Shown one piece after another: positions 19,985 through 32,609 of a stretch of 64,000 nucleotides of DNA. Within the stretch, counting starts at the first letter, position 1. The number at the start of each line of letters is the position of its first letter. A model generated the notes under the pieces. The model did not search any database. It saw only the letters and a list, made by a program, of their open reading frames with translations, and was not told where the DNA came from. Where the stretch lies: NCBI GenBank assembly GCA_015499995.1, contig JADNRV010000212.1, positions 1-64,000 on the forward strand, written 5' to 3'. Made by a program: the position numbers and the translations under genes. The DNA comes from Flammula alnicola. Its lineage: Eukaryota; Basidiomycota; Agaricomycetes; Agaricales; Strophariaceae.

Positions 19985-22136
19985 AGCCTCACAATTCGCT
20001 GTGTTCCGCAGTTTCGAGCTACTTTGGAGCTACTTTTAAAAAGTGCTGTCTTGATGGGTAATGTCAGATCTAGAGTGATCCTGCACACCGACTTTTCTGA
20101 AATTCAATAGGGCAAGATAACTGCACCCATGTAAAATCTTGAGGCGAACGAACAAGATCTCGAGAAACAAATCGACAAACAGCAATTGTGATTTTGGCTC
20201 GGCAAAACGGCTGCCGAAGCTGCCGGAGGGCGGAATCTGAAATTTATATTAGCTCCCAGACTCTCGAACATCTCTCCTTCACTTGTAAGCGAATAAAAAT
20301 TATATTCCAACAACTGAAACACGAATATATAGCATTGCAAGATTTGAATGGCCCATGATTGTTTTCCGTAAAGAAAATCGTGCATGAGTCAAACCGTTTC
20401 AACCTAGGGTAGTATATTTGGCTGTGCATGCGACCCGTTGCCAGTACTTGGTGCGCCCAATTTTCCGAGCGCCGTTACATACTTTGACGCCAGACAGCAA
20501 AATCCGCAGCATGAAGCTAGAGTGAAACACCGTCTGCGGCTGCCTTTCGGAGCCCGAGTTCGACAGTTGAGCTGACAAGAATGAGGAGACCTCCCCATCG
20601 CCGAGTCGCCGTGGTTCGTTTTTCACCAAAGAACAACGCCCCCTCTTCACCTCAAGACCCTTTCCTGCTTCGAATTGGTGCGAGGACCAGTTGCTCTCCA
20701 ATGTACAACCACAACGGAAATGAAACCTATCACAGCTGCTCGAACACCCTGCCTCGGCTTCCTCGGCGTTCTGCCTACCCATGTTCTTAACCTCGTTGTC
20801 TTCTCCGCTTTCATTGCAGTGACTGAAACTGTCCCCGCCGTCCACTCGAGATCGACAAAGGTCTGATTTTGGACGGAGACCGCGCTTTTCAACGTGGAGT
20901 ATGTCACTCGATGGAATCTCGCTTGGAATTTTATCTTGGTCGAGCCCTTTCATTTTTGGCTATTCGATGCGTTCCCGTTACTATCTCTAGCGCATCTCAC
21001 TGATATCCAGCCTTCAAATTCCGGCCTACTACGGAGTCACAGATCTACTCTTCGTTTTGCCTCGAATGACAAGATACTGTGAGCTAAAAGCTAGCTGCGA
21101 GTCGTCATATTATTACTGACAGACACTCATCCAGGCCATCTATTCCGATTCTCCATCCTTATAATGTTTCGTCTACTGAGGGTATTTAGGCCTTTCCGTT
21201 ACAATCACACCACACCATATCACTGTCAGTGATTTTTCCGCTTCATGCCGCCTTTCAACAATCGGTATTGATAGTACTGCCATATAGAAGCCATGTATCC
21301 TCCGTTAGACGCCCGCAACATGCCCTCGAGCTCGCTGCAGCCACGTTGTTGTAAGTTTCCGGCAACATCATCATTACTTAATGGCACTTTCTAGATGACA
21401 TTTGCCGAACGTAGAATAGAATAGACTGGGATGAGTGTTGGGTATACTACATTCGTCCATCCGGACGGAGACCCCTTCGTAATTCTCAGCGCATTAGGAG
21501 TACAAAGTTCCCCCACACCATTTTGAGCACAGTCACATCATGATTCGTCTTGTCAATTAGCGCTGCTGCGGGGTTCGTTCTCATCGGTAAGTATTTTCTA
21601 TTGTCTATCGTACCCACGACATAGCTTCTCTTACAGCTGGTTTACGTCGAAATCACATCCCGTTCCGAAGTTCCTCGCACGCGGACTCACCACGCTCCCC
21701 AGTGGCATCCTCATCTTCTTGTTCGCCAAGTGATCAAACGCGATCGCCGTCGCGGACTTTGGTGATATCATCAAGGTTAGAAAGTAGTTCAGCACTCCGT
21801 TCTACCAGTGGACGTCTTGAGAGCATATCTAGGCGTACCTCGTAAGACTCCGGAATTATTACGACGGCATGTTGATCCTCGAGGTCGCCGACCTAGACTG
21901 AGCTAAGGTGCACTCCACCTGTCACGATGGGTTAAGTTGAAGATACATGTTTCCCAACGCCGTGTCTCTTTGCCCGCCTCCTGAATCTTTTTCGGATGGA
22001 TCTTGGTCTGACATCATATCGGTTTGCAGGCGGAAGAGTTCAAGAACGCCTTCCGAATCACACAGATGGTATTTTCTCGTCTCTCATTTCGGCAAGTTTG
22101 TATGGTAACACACCAAAGTCTGCCAAGTTGTCTAAA
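19985..22136. other. region without a supported gene; possible decayed coding fragments
   Basis: A 184-codon minus-strand frame at 20399-20953 and several plus-strand frames overlap without motif or splice support. Around 21640-21960 (plus) broken frames with hydrophobic or structured character appear (KFLARGLTTLPSGILIFLF, then YYDGMLILEVADLD), separated by stops and intron-like sequence. These may be remnants of a decayed or frame-broken gene that I cannot name. Confidence 0.3.
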
Positions 22137-22978
22137 CTAATATCTGTGATGCTGGGCATGCGCATTAATAGAATTAACAGCATGTTGCTGAGACTGAGCA
22201 GCCTGCTGGTGAGAGGCAGTAGCCTGCTGGTGGGAGGTGGCCGCATCAGGCTTGTTATTCGCATAAGGATGGTGGGCGGCAGCGGCGGCGCGGTGCCTCT
22301 GGGCAGTGATAGCGTGATTGTTCGCGTATGTGATATGACTCTGGACAACGCCGGGATGCGCATATGCCTGCGCAGCGGCGTTCGCGGCGTGGCGGTGGCT
22401 CCGTTCAGCGGAATCGTGAGCATGCGCGGCGTTGGTGTGGGCATGCGCAGCAGCAGCATGGGCGGCCGTGAACTGCGCCTGGCCTGAATGTCGATAGCTC
22501 AATCAGTGCCCATTTCTAAGCCACGCTGAACGCACCTTGGCGAATAGAGTGCAAATTGTGGCCATTAACGATCGCACCGCCCAAGCGACCAGGGGCCTGG
22601 TTAATGAGATGGTGGGGGGCAGCGACAGGATGAAGTAGAACATGCCCGGAGAGGCCGTGTGCCATGCCTTGGGCAGGCAGAGAATGTCCGAGTCCCCCAT
22701 GATGCGTCACAGGCGCAAGAACCACGTTCCCTTGCGCATCATGGCCCATCGTAATATGAGGATGGGGAACATGAGCCCCGGCCTGATTAGCAAAGGTAAG
22801 CATAAATTGTGCGGGGAAATGTTACAATACTTACTCCATGCGTAATCGCACCGTAAGTGTGAGCCGGAGGAATGAAAACGACTTCACCATGGGCAGGATT
22901 ATACGGTGTAGGTGCAGCGAGGGCGGTTCCAAACAGCAGTGCAGCGACGCTGAGACATATAGAGCGGAAAACAACCAT
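22137..22978 (-). CDS. secreted His/Ala/Gln-rich protein
   Basis: Three exons, 22978-22835, 22782-22536 and 22483-22137, encode 245 residues; both introns are 52 nt with GT/AG ends and phases agree. The first 21 residues form a signal peptide (hydrophobic LSVAALLFGTALA, cleavage before APTPY). The mature protein has no Cys. It is very rich in His, Ala and, towards the end, Gln, with clusters such as AAHAHTNAAHAHDSAERSHRH and SHQQATASHQQAAQSQQH style repeats. I recognise no family. Dense His suggests metal or acid-surface binding, but this is inference. The composition resembles small secreted proteins of fungi rather than an enzyme. Confidence 0.85.
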
Positions 22979-23706
22979 GATGGATAAGAATATAAAGAAA
23001 CTTCTAGAGTATAAAGTGAGCGGCGGATAACTGGAAATATTCAGAGGGATACGCACCTGAGAGATGAACGGCAACCGGTGCGCGTTGGAGAGTGTGTTGG
23101 GGGATGAGACCAGCTGAAGAACCAATACAGCGCGAGCTACCCTTTTATAAATATGGCGACCGACCTTACAAGCGTTCCTGAATTCAGGCCTGAGCACCAT
23201 CCTAGCCAATCCTGACTTTGTTTGATGTTATCGCATTTTTCAAAGCCCCGCATGAGACCAGGCTAGTGCGTCCTTCGAGGTCATAGTACTGATAGGGGTG
23301 TGCCGGTGTGAAATTCAACGCCGTTAATAATGATCCATTAGCAGTATAGAGCCACAGAATCAAAACCAAGAGAATTTGTATGCCCGCAAGCGCCGAGCGG
23401 GCCTGCCCTGCAGCGCCAGCGCTTGATGCATCCGATCTTCTCACGGGTCGGGAGGTTTAGCAAATTTCAAACATGTTCGTCTAGAGTCGAGACTAGGGCT
23501 CAGTTGTACTTTGTGCTCTAAGGGGTGTGCAGTCGTGAAACGTAAACCATCATAGCGATCCAGTAAGCAGTAGCGAGGCAGAGAATCAGGAGGAAGGAAT
23601 CCTCCGTCGAGACGGGGAATGGCAATCTCCGAAACTCCGGAAACGAGTTAATATTGTCAACGACTCAAATGTATACCACAAGGCAACCGATAATCGATAA
23701 TCCACC
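22979..23706. other. intergenic
   Basis: This stretch contains the promoter of the secreted protein gene (TTTATAAA near 23143) and the region upstream of the F-box gene. An 80-codon minus frame at 23202-23444 has one hydrophobic segment but no other support. Confidence 0.4.
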
Positions 23707-24962
23707 ATGTCCGACCCCACCATGAACACAGATGTCTTGTCCCAAGTTTTCGAGACTGCCGTCGACGCCAATCCCTCTTCGCTTTCCACGATACGCTCCG
23801 TCAACCGCGAATGGTTCGAAACCGCAGGAAATACCCCAAAGCTCTGGTCAAAACTCGATCTTGACCGCAAAATCCACTTTACTGATCCTGAGTATGTTCG
23901 CCTTCACCTCCGAAACTCAGGTGGAATTCCCCTTGACATCACTATTACCCTCCCCGACGATCTTCCATACGATACCGATATCCCTGCCATAGGCCAACTC
24001 AGGAAAGTGGTTGACAAAATCAAGTCGCTCACCATCGACGTTCCATTTCACGAGGCATGGCAAAAGTTCGTCTCCGGATCGGCGAGGGTCAGCCTGCCCC
24101 CCTCCTCGAACGACTCGTCCTCAAAGTCAAAGAGGACGTCAAAAATCCGAGCAATAATGGTCCATTTACAACCCTATCCACTGCGTTGACGCCTTCGCCG
24201 AACCTCATCCATCTCCAACTTCCCGCATGGCCCCTTCCCGCCCAACCTCCTCCTCAGCTCTCCAGCGTAAGATCTCTCGCCTTCGATACCCCTTTCTCCG
24301 GCCTTGATATCCCTGCCCTCTTCCCACTCATCAAGGCAGCGCCCCATCTCCAGCATTTCACGTTCACGGCTGTCGATATGGGCGCAGAGTCCGATCCCAG
24401 CTACTCGAACATTATATCTGTACCGCAACTTCGCAGCGCGAACGTTACCGCCCCCGGATTCGGGTTGGATCTCTTGGGTAATTTCCATGCGCCACTCCTG
24501 ACTGACGTACGCCTGGACGGCTATCGCGAGATTGTCCCAGCCTCGGCTTGGGAGGAAGACGATTGGGGCATCGACCTCACCCAGCCAGCGTCCAATATTC
24601 TGACCTATCTCTCAACTCATTCACCCGATATCCGCCGCCTCGAGCTGAAATATATTCATTTCGAGCATCCGAAAGAGGACTACAACGGCATTCTCAGCGG
24701 TCAGGCCCTTCCTGTCCTCGAGGAATTGATCTTGGAAAGGACGAATATCCCAGACACTGCTCTGATCGAGAGTGCTCGTGCACACTCGAGCCTCAAGAAA
24801 CTCGAGTTGCGCAACTGCAAATACATCTCTGCGGATGGACTGCGAAGCTTTGTTCAAGGACGTGCCAAGACCGAATTTGTGCTGAGCGTGGAGGGCTGTC
24901 CAGCTATCAGTCAGGAAGATATCGAGTCTCTTTCGAAAATTGTTCATGTAGAGTCGAAGTAG
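23707..24962 (+). pseudogene. F-box/LRR protein with one apparent frameshift
   Basis: The gene is intronless. It starts MSDPTMNTDVLSQVFETAVD and carries an F-box-like N-terminus (NTDVLSQVFETAVDANPSS, then VNREWFETA) followed by irregular leucine-rich repeats to the C-terminus (LKKLELRNCKYISADGLRSF). F-box proteins link substrates to SCF ubiquitin ligases. The frame changes near 24075-24090: the first frame reads EAWQKFVS, while the second continues RIGEGQPAPLLERLVLKVKE. Adding one base at GTCTCC/GGATC would give an uninterrupted 418 residues. This is either a single sequencing error or a recent one-base deletion. Confidence 0.7.
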
Positions 24963-26099
24963 AGAGTTGTAAAATAGCTCACTGTTTAGCGTTGGGCACA
25001 CTAGTACTTGGATAAAGCCTCCTTCCTGCAGCCTCTTCCAATTGGATGGATAGTTCCCCATGTCTCGTCTCGTCATTATGTATCGCCAAGTGCTTAGCCC
25101 CTCTCAGATTCTTGAACAGCAATCTAAACGCTACTTCGGCGATCGCGCTCAGGGCGATATAATTTCCAGATCTGCATCCACCAGTCGCCACAGCGAAAAC
25201 GCCCGTGATCAACACAGCAGCATTGATTGAAATCCCGAAAGCCAGGGATACATACACGTTGATGAGCTGGGGTCGCGTCTGCTTCCAGAATTCGCGAATT
25301 TTGTGCTTGCGACGCGGCGCAAGGGATAGCGATGGTAACTCAGTACTCAGTATTCATTAATCATTGCGCATGCTCTCTTGTTGCGATCGTTCAGCGCTCC
25401 GAGATGTCCAGGACACAGTGCGGTACTTTCGAAATTCCGGACTGGGGCAAGTATGTATGTATTGTTCTCGAGCCTGTGCACAGGAGAGTCTCTATGCACG
25501 GCGCGATGATCCATCAGGAGAGCGTATGCCGGCCATCATCGCAGGCCGTCCCTCGCTCGCGTAATCCTAGCGCATTCTTGGCGCGTTCCGTCCGTTTCGT
25601 TTCTTGGCTTTGCAAAATATGATCTTTCGCTTTACCTAAATTCGCTGGCTTTCAATTTCGCATTTTTTTACGATATCCCCCTCCCTGAAAAGCTGGCAAG
25701 AAAGACTCTACTCCGATCGGGACCCTGACCGAGTTGAATACGGCTAGTAGCCAACTAGTAGCAGCAAAGGATGGGTATTCCTGCACTTAGTGGAATGGAA
25801 GATCGACGAAACAAGTGGATCCTGCCGCTGCATAGTATGCGCCGGCGACGATGGAAGGCCAGTAGGGCCGTGGTTTCTAACGCGCTTTCCAGGAGACTGT
25901 GGGTTTGTCAATGAATGTGTAAATTATGGGCACTCGATGGCCGATAACGGAGGCTTCAACCAGCATCATCATTTTGAGCTCAAATACGATGGTCTCTATC
26001 ACAATTAAATAATAATTAGAATGAAAAGAGTATCCACCACAGGTAGCTTGATTCTTCTCAGCGGGATAACCCAGAGTCCAATGAAAGAAGCCAAGCTAG
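24963..26099. other. intergenic; one short membrane-like frame
   Basis: A minus-strand frame at 24979-25257 (extending upstream without an ATG) has two hydrophobic segments (SLAFGISINAAVLITGVFAV and following). It lacks a start codon and splice support, so I do not call a gene. The rest shows nothing. Confidence 0.35.
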
Positions 26100-27094
26100 T
26101 CATACTTCTCTGAAAGGCCACCGACCCGACGGATGCACGTCCCCGTATCTTAATAACTTCTGACTTCGTGTGCCTTCTTCCCACCGTTCGTACAAGTCTC
26201 CACCAGTGCTTCTTCCAGACTCGTCGAACTCGAGAAAAATATCGACTCGTTTAAGATCTGGACATGACGCAAAAAAAGTCTGCGCCCACATTTCCCGTTC
26301 ATCAACGGGAATTGTGGGGGACTCCGCATAGTAAGAAGAGATTACAAGAACTCGTAAATGTGGAATTTTTGATATGGCAGCGCAATCCTAATTGAGCCAA
26401 TTGGCAGTTGGCCGGAATATATTGAGGGCTGGTACAATGGAAACGAAATCATAAGCGTTGCTCACCTCTATATTTGCGTCGAATAGTTCTAGGTACTCCA
26501 GGGAGCGCAAAGAATCGGCAATGAGGTTGAAACTTGTACCATCCCGGCGCCACTGCGGCAAACTGAGCGCCAATGAAAGTAACCAGCCGAATTCCCGTGA
26601 GAGATTGGGCAAAGGAGAACGAAGGTCCTCCTCGTCGAATACTAACCAATGCAGATGACGAATGCGCCTCCCAGGAAGGAGAGTCAGCGGCGTTCTTCTG
26701 TACCCGACAAGAGTGGTAAGGTTCGGAACGGCCAACGAGGACACATCTGATGTGTCGGTCTTGCTAGGACGCCACCAGCTGAGATGCTTCAAGTTCGAAG
26801 AGACTTGGTGCTCTAAGATCTTCAAAAATCTGCCATCCGGCAAATCCTCATACCATATCAGGGTCTCCAAAGCAAATGTGCAGTGCTCAAAGAGAGTGTA
26901 GTCTGCCCGCAGGCTAGATGTGGATGGATAAATCCGAAAGGATAATTCCTTGAGACCATGCATGCGCTCGAGACCTAACCTCGTGAGTGTCCATAAGTTC
27001 GTATTCCAGTCGTATGTGTTGTTCTTTATCACGCCATCACTGTGGAATACGCGAACGAACTCGGCCAGTCGATGGTTGTTGACGATTGTGGTAA

Positions 27095-27102
27095 GGAAGA
27101 GC
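27095..27102. repeat. target-site duplication, left copy (GGAAGAGC)
   Basis: The 8-bp sequence GGAAGAGC directly precedes the left terminal inverted repeat and is repeated exactly at 32602-32609. Confidence 0.92.
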
Positions 27103-27234
27103 CAGGGGGGTGCCAGCGGCAAAGTCCGAGAACTCCAACCTCCCTCTATTTTCTTGAAATCAAAACCGCTCGGGTCCTGCCACAAATGCGGGGTCCCTGT
27201 CCATATTAGGAAGGTATCCACCGCCTAGATAGAT
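27103..27234 (+). repeat. left terminal inverted repeat
   Basis: This is a 132-bp repeat starting CAGGGGGG and ending CCGCCTAGATAGAT. It matches the reverse complement of 32470-32601 with one mismatch. It contains an open frame that merely extends the broken F-box frame. Confidence 0.93.
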
Positions 27235-27406
27235 CAAAGATAGATACGCCTAAGATAGCTACACTGGGGCACATCGCAAACCGATAGTGATCTCACACTG
27301 CGAAGTTCATGGGTTTTTCTTCCCAAATTGAACTGTCTCTGGTATTTAGCCTATTGTACAGTAGTTGAACCAATGTAAGTCGTCTTGCTTGTTACCAAAC
27401 CTTACC

Positions 27407-30400
27407 ATGAATGAACATTCCGCCGTCACACTCTGCAAGCCAAAGGAAACTCTTCATCTTCTGCTGGACTCTGGGGAATCAAAGCCATTTGATGTGTACT
27501 TTGACCCAGTCAAGACGAAGTACCTCCTTAAATGTGATCTTTGCGGCCAATTCTTGGTGTTGAATGCTCAGAAATCAACACTGAAGCTCCGAAATCATCG
27601 AGATACCTCAAAAGAATGTAAGAAGCGGATTAAAAGGCAGGAAATAGCTCGGATAGAAGAGAAGACAAGATTAGAGGAGGCAAGAGTCGTAGCTCAAGTA
27701 TTTCGTGGTTCATTTTGTACGTTGTTTTTTAAATCAATGCTTAAGGACGTATTGATTATAATTTGTCTGAAAATAGTAGCCGCCGCTCCGAGTCCATATA
27801 TCAGTGTATTACCGCAAGTTGGTCAATCAATTCATGGTTCATCTCGTATGTTCTTTTAATGTTAATAAACGCTTAAAGCGTGTAGTGATTATAATTTGTT
27901 TGAAAGTTGGAGCCGGTCCGAGTACTGGTCACGGTGGTACCGCCGCAACTAATCCATCCAATTCTGAATTGCGGGACACCGATGGGGACACAACGCCAAC
28001 TTCTCTAACACCTCGTCCTTCATTTGCCAATTTTCAATTGAGTGACAATTTCAGGGCTAGTGCGCGCGCAATAGGATCACCTCTAGTAGCTCACGGATTG
28101 GGATCACCTCCGGTATTTGATAGCGCTGGAGATGCGGCTCTTCCATTCCAAGATCATGCCGATGATAATGCTCTCCGATTCAGTGTTCCCAACAAAGTAG
28201 AACCAAAGTTCAACCCATTTTTCTCGGAAAGAAAAGAGGAACTTGATCATTGCCAGGGGCAGTGGGTTAACTGGTACCCGGGCTCGATATGGGATACATA
28301 TGCATATCAACAGCACGAGCATAAATCAATTCCGTGGACACTCATTGGAATAGAAGGAGGGCGCGTCCGACTTCGGTCCAAGACCTGCAGAAAATACCTG
28401 GAAAGCAACGTGGAAACGGAGCGAACTGCATGTCTGGCTTGCAGCGCTCTCTTGAAATCGTCAAAACTTCACAGATTCATGGAGCGCGCTTCTGGGGATG
28501 CGGCAGCTCATACGCCGTGGATGTATTTGAATTTTTTTCAGATTAGGAAACTCATCGTCACTATAAACAAGAGAGTAAAGCGTCTTGAGCTCCAGGTATG
28601 AATAATTTAGCAAATCTTGTTGATAAAAACTAAAATAGCCGGTATTATTTTAGAATCGAAATCACAAGCGACTCGTATCCCGATTGTCAAAGAAGATTGA
28701 CGACTATAAGCGGATTGTTATGATGATTTCCCAGAATAAAATTGCGGGTGTATCAACATTACTCGCCGTTGCTCTCCGCAATGGTGATTCACCACAGGCG
28801 ATTCATATGAAATTGGAAAGCGCCATCAATGGCACCTATGCGCCACGCTCTGGCTGGACCGATCGGGAATTTGATATTGCTTTTTTGGCAAAAGCACTGG
28901 GCGGATCACGCCTACTGTATGTCCTCCAAAAGGCGGAGGCATATCCCTCGAACACAACACTCAAACGCAAGAAATTGATCCATGAAATAATGGTCTCAAC
29001 TGGGATACCATCTGCATATGAGATTGACGCAAATATTTCTCTGTTTCTGGGCAAGACTGGACGCAAGCCGCCACAACCAGAATACTTTCTTATCGGCCAA
29101 GTACTCATGATCGACGGTGTCGCATTGGAAGAAGCCTGTCGATATGATCACCTGCGTGGATTGATTTTAGGTGTCTGTCGTGAACATGCCGCAAGCGCTC
29201 CAAGCATGCAAGTTAACGGCATCGAAGACATTGATAACATGGCACAAGCAATATTCGAGGACAAAGTTTGTCATCACGGAAAAGATGGAACAGTCGTCGC
29301 GATTGCACCTGTTACCGGGACCGAGAATTACTTCCCCGTTCCGATCATTCTTTCACCTTCCTGCAAAACGGAGAAGGGAGATCAGCTTGCCAAGTGGGTT
29401 TCAGGAGTTCTCACTCGTTATCACCTTAGTCCGGATGGCGAGAATCTTCATGGAAAAATCACTACCCTCGCTACGGATGGAGAATCATCTTTCCGGGCGA
29501 TGAGGTTTACCTTAGGACTTACCCAGGCCATCAAGCGTGAATCAGACCTTGGAAGAATTCTTTACAAGCTACCGGGGCTTAACTGCTACACTGGCATCAA
29601 TGGCTTGATCACAACATGCGACCCCAAACATATAATCAAGCGATTTGCTACCATGGTTCGATCTCGAAGCGGAATACAACTTGGCAACACTCTCCTCAAG
29701 TCCGATGATTTCCTTTTGGCCATGACAATTTTTGAGACTATAACAGATGAACAAGCCCGTCAACTGCTCAATCCAACCGACAAGCAGAACGTACCAAAGG
29801 CGGTGAATTTGCTGCAAACTTTGCTAGATATTCACAACATCGACACAATCGCAAATCCTACCCACCTTCATCGTGTTAGAGCAGCCGTCTTCTTGGCGAC
29901 AATCTTGAGCTATTTCTTATTTCCTTTCATCAAGGTCGGATTGTCACTTTCTGAACAAATCCAATCCCTATCAACCTATAGCCATCTCACCACAGCATTA
30001 TTTCTGAGGCACCGAACAGGATTTATGAATAGCGCATTATTTGCCGACTCTCAAGCAATCGTGAAAAACATAATCATCACGACTGCTCGGTTCCAGACTA
30101 TACGCCCTACCATAAAGTACCATATTTTATTCGAAGGAACCGATCGACTTGAAGGCATCTTCTCGCAGGTCCGGACACAAGATCATGCCCGAAACTTTGA
30201 TGTTCTACAACTTGCACACAAACTCAGTGTTGGAGCAGAAATCAACGCCATATTTGAACGCCATCCAGATCTTGATCGGGGACACGCCAGGCGAAATCTA
30301 GGTGGTGCACGCGGGGTCGACCACATTAATCCCAAATCATGGGTTGGGGACGTAGAGGTTGGCAATGTTGTTATTGAAGATCGGTACCTTGCAGGTGGAC

Positions 30401-32384
30401 GGGACGCCAACAAAGTATTAAATGATTACTTTAGGCTCACGAAACAGGTTGCTCCAGGAGACGTTGATTGGGGCGCTTATTTTTCCGACGGCAGATGTGA
30501 TCATCTTCGCCCAGAAGGAGATTATGTTGGATCTCGAGCTGCAGATCAGGATCCGGACGACGACGATTCTGAAGAGCTGCTCGGCGGCGCCTTGATAGAT
30601 ATCGCCAGGCTCGCTCAGGCTGGTCGTCCAAATGGAACGGAATGGGATCCGACAAACTTCGCTGATGCACGAGATGAGTTGTATGTGGACGATGAACTAT
30701 TGGAAACTGAAACAGAAGATAAATCAACTGATCAAGTTGCAAATTCGGAACCGAATGCTCTCCCGGCTGGACTACAAGTCAACGACTCGCTCAATTTTGA
30801 ACCAGACATACTAAATCCTTCCGCGACGACACGGCGAAGTACACCCTATCTACTCGTGGGGACAAAAAAGCGTCACATAGACGCGCTTATGGCAGAAAGA
30901 CTTGTCTCCGAGAGGGCACGGAAATCGACGATCCGAACACTTCGTGCGCAGGGAGTCACTATTGACGAAACCATACAGCGCCGCCGTGGCCAAAATTTGA
31001 ATAGCCCTGAGAGCAATGCAGAAGGGATAGATATGGTAAAATGCGGCGATCTTGGAGGGTTTCTAGTTCGACTGGCTGATAAAGTCTGCCTTGCAGTTGG
31101 AGAGATTTTAAATTTCCGGCAAGGAACTTCCGGAAACAATCTAAAGGCTGTAAATATTGACGACCTCGAAACCGAGACTGGACCCAAGGTCACCTCAGTC
31201 GCAATTCAGGTTCTAGACCTTTCTGCTGTCCCGCAAACGGATGGGATGACAGACTTTACTTGGCAATGGACAAAGAACTATGTACAGACCTTAAACACCA
31301 AAGATGGGATAACGAATCAGAGGCATTACATGGTCCGTATTTCGGGAAAGAACTTCTACCCACTAGGGCCAGATGTCAAGGTCGATGACGAGGACACGCC
31401 CGTGTGGTCGCTCGCAAATTCGGACCTGAAGACAACGCTGGATGATGCTTGGGCTTCGCTAAATCCTGATGCGGACGAAATCATTACCAACATCGATTCT
31501 TTACCAGAAATTCTCGGGACAGACTTACCATATAAAACGAGTGCTGGAATACCCCAACTTTATATCCCCAACCTCCCAGTACAGCTTACGAAATTAACAG
31601 CCAAGGATAAAATCTCATGCCGTCTTTGCGGAGAAGTGCTTCGTCTCAGCCAGATGCGAAATCACGTCGGAGGACATATACTTCGGTCGCTTAGGACCAG
31701 GGAAATGGAGCAAGAAGACAAAATCGTCGATACAGATGAAATTGATAACGAGGTTAGCATCCTCGAAACAAGTTTAATATTTGCACACAATCACTCACAA
31801 AGCAATTTATATAGCCAATAATCGGGCTAAATCCCTGTGGATGGTGCGGACTCGAAGGCTGCAAGACGCAGATGGTAAAAAAAGGGAAATCGAAGTCGAT
31901 CTCATCAAATTGCCCTTACCACTATTCAAAAATGGTATACGCGCATGCCACCGTCTCATCCGAGAGTACGCCTTGCACAAATGTTCCCCTCAACTGTCCG
32001 TTGTGCCCCAAAGGACATAACCAACAGGCAGCAACATTCTGGAAGTATAATCTAATCCATCATATGATGGAGCACCACCTTGACGAAGATGAACGACTAC
32101 CAACATTTCCACTCGAGCTCAGATTTAGCACGCACATAAGTAGGCTTGAGGAAGAAAGAATGGGGGTTGAGCTGATTGATACCCAAGAATACAGAAAGAA
32201 GTATCACTTACCAGATAGTGACGCACTCGAAGGCCCCATGGATGTGGACCTCGACACCGACAAGAGCTGGGATCCGACTTCACCGCGGAGAAAGAGAGCC
32301 TCTTCAGTTCTTTCTCATGCATCAAGCAGTGCATCGAGGCAGCCTTCTAGTTCGAAGATACAGAAGATTATAGAGGATGAATAG
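27407..32384 (+). CDS. transposase, DDE type, with N-terminal zinc finger
   Basis: Five exons give 1576 residues, all in phase: 27407-27716, 27777-27845, 27913-28595, 28654-31752, 31815-32384. The N-terminus has a BED-like finger, C43-x2-C46-x17-H64-x6-C71. A Trp/Cys-rich block (CQGQWVNWYPG, then CLACSALL) and a coiled coil (KRVKRLELQNRNHKRLVSRL) precede the core. Candidate catalytic acids are D508 (LMIDGVAL), D629 (LATDGESSFRAM) and E854 (GTDRLEGIFSQVR); CDPKHIIKRF (D677) is also conserved-looking. The DRLEGIFSQVR motif resembles the D-x-LE-x-FF-x-x-R block of P/THAP9-type enzymes. The C-terminus has Cys pairs (NPCGWCGLEGC, TPCTNVPLNCPLCP), HxxxH and a Ser-rich basic tail. The ATG at 27407 is the first in frame. 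Superfamily assignment is tentative. Confidence 0.88.
27703..27926 (+). repeat. tandem intron-exon duplication inside the transposase gene
   Basis: Two diverged copies about 130 bp apart each hold GGTTCAT(T/C)T, a GTA(C/T)GTT donor, GATTATAATTTGT, and an acceptor followed by CCG(C)TCCGAGT. The result is two similar introns (27717-27776 and 27846-27912) around a 69-nt exon, and splicing keeps the frame. Confidence 0.7.
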
Positions 32385-32469
32385 GTAGATATGCGAGTCA
32401 GAGTGATTGTCGAACGAGGAATAGTGATATAGAGTGATATAGATTGTGAGATAATGAGTGATGCGAGCA

Positions 32470-32601
32470 ATCTATCTAGGCGGTGGATACCTTCCTAATA
32501 TGGACAGGGACCCCGCATTTGTGGCAGGACCCGAGCGGTTTTGATTTCAAGAAAACAGAGGGAGGTTGGAGTTCTCGGACTTTGCCGCTGGCACCCCCCT
32601 G
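32470..32601 (-). repeat. right terminal inverted repeat
   Basis: This is a 132-bp inverted copy of 27103-27234 with one mismatch, ending CACCCCCCTG. Confidence 0.93.
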
Positions 32602-32609
32602 GGAAGAGC
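32602..32609. repeat. target-site duplication, right copy (GGAAGAGC)
   Basis: This is an exact copy of 27095-27102 directly after the right terminal inverted repeat. Confidence 0.92.

Larger units (their letters stand above)
27103..32601 (+). mobile_element. 5499-bp DNA transposon with 132-bp TIRs
   Basis: The ends are inverted repeats of 132 bp (27103-27234 and 32470-32601), starting CAGGGGGGTGCCAGCGG and differing at one position (A/G in CTCTATTTT versus CTCTGTTTT). An exact 8-bp target duplication flanks it. It carries one spliced gene on the plus strand. CA-initial TIRs plus an 8-bp duplication suit hAT, P and KDZ-type cut-and-paste elements. TIRs this long are unusual for typical hAT. 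Near-identical TIRs, an intact gene and an undecayed target gene all point to recent activity. Confidence 0.93.
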
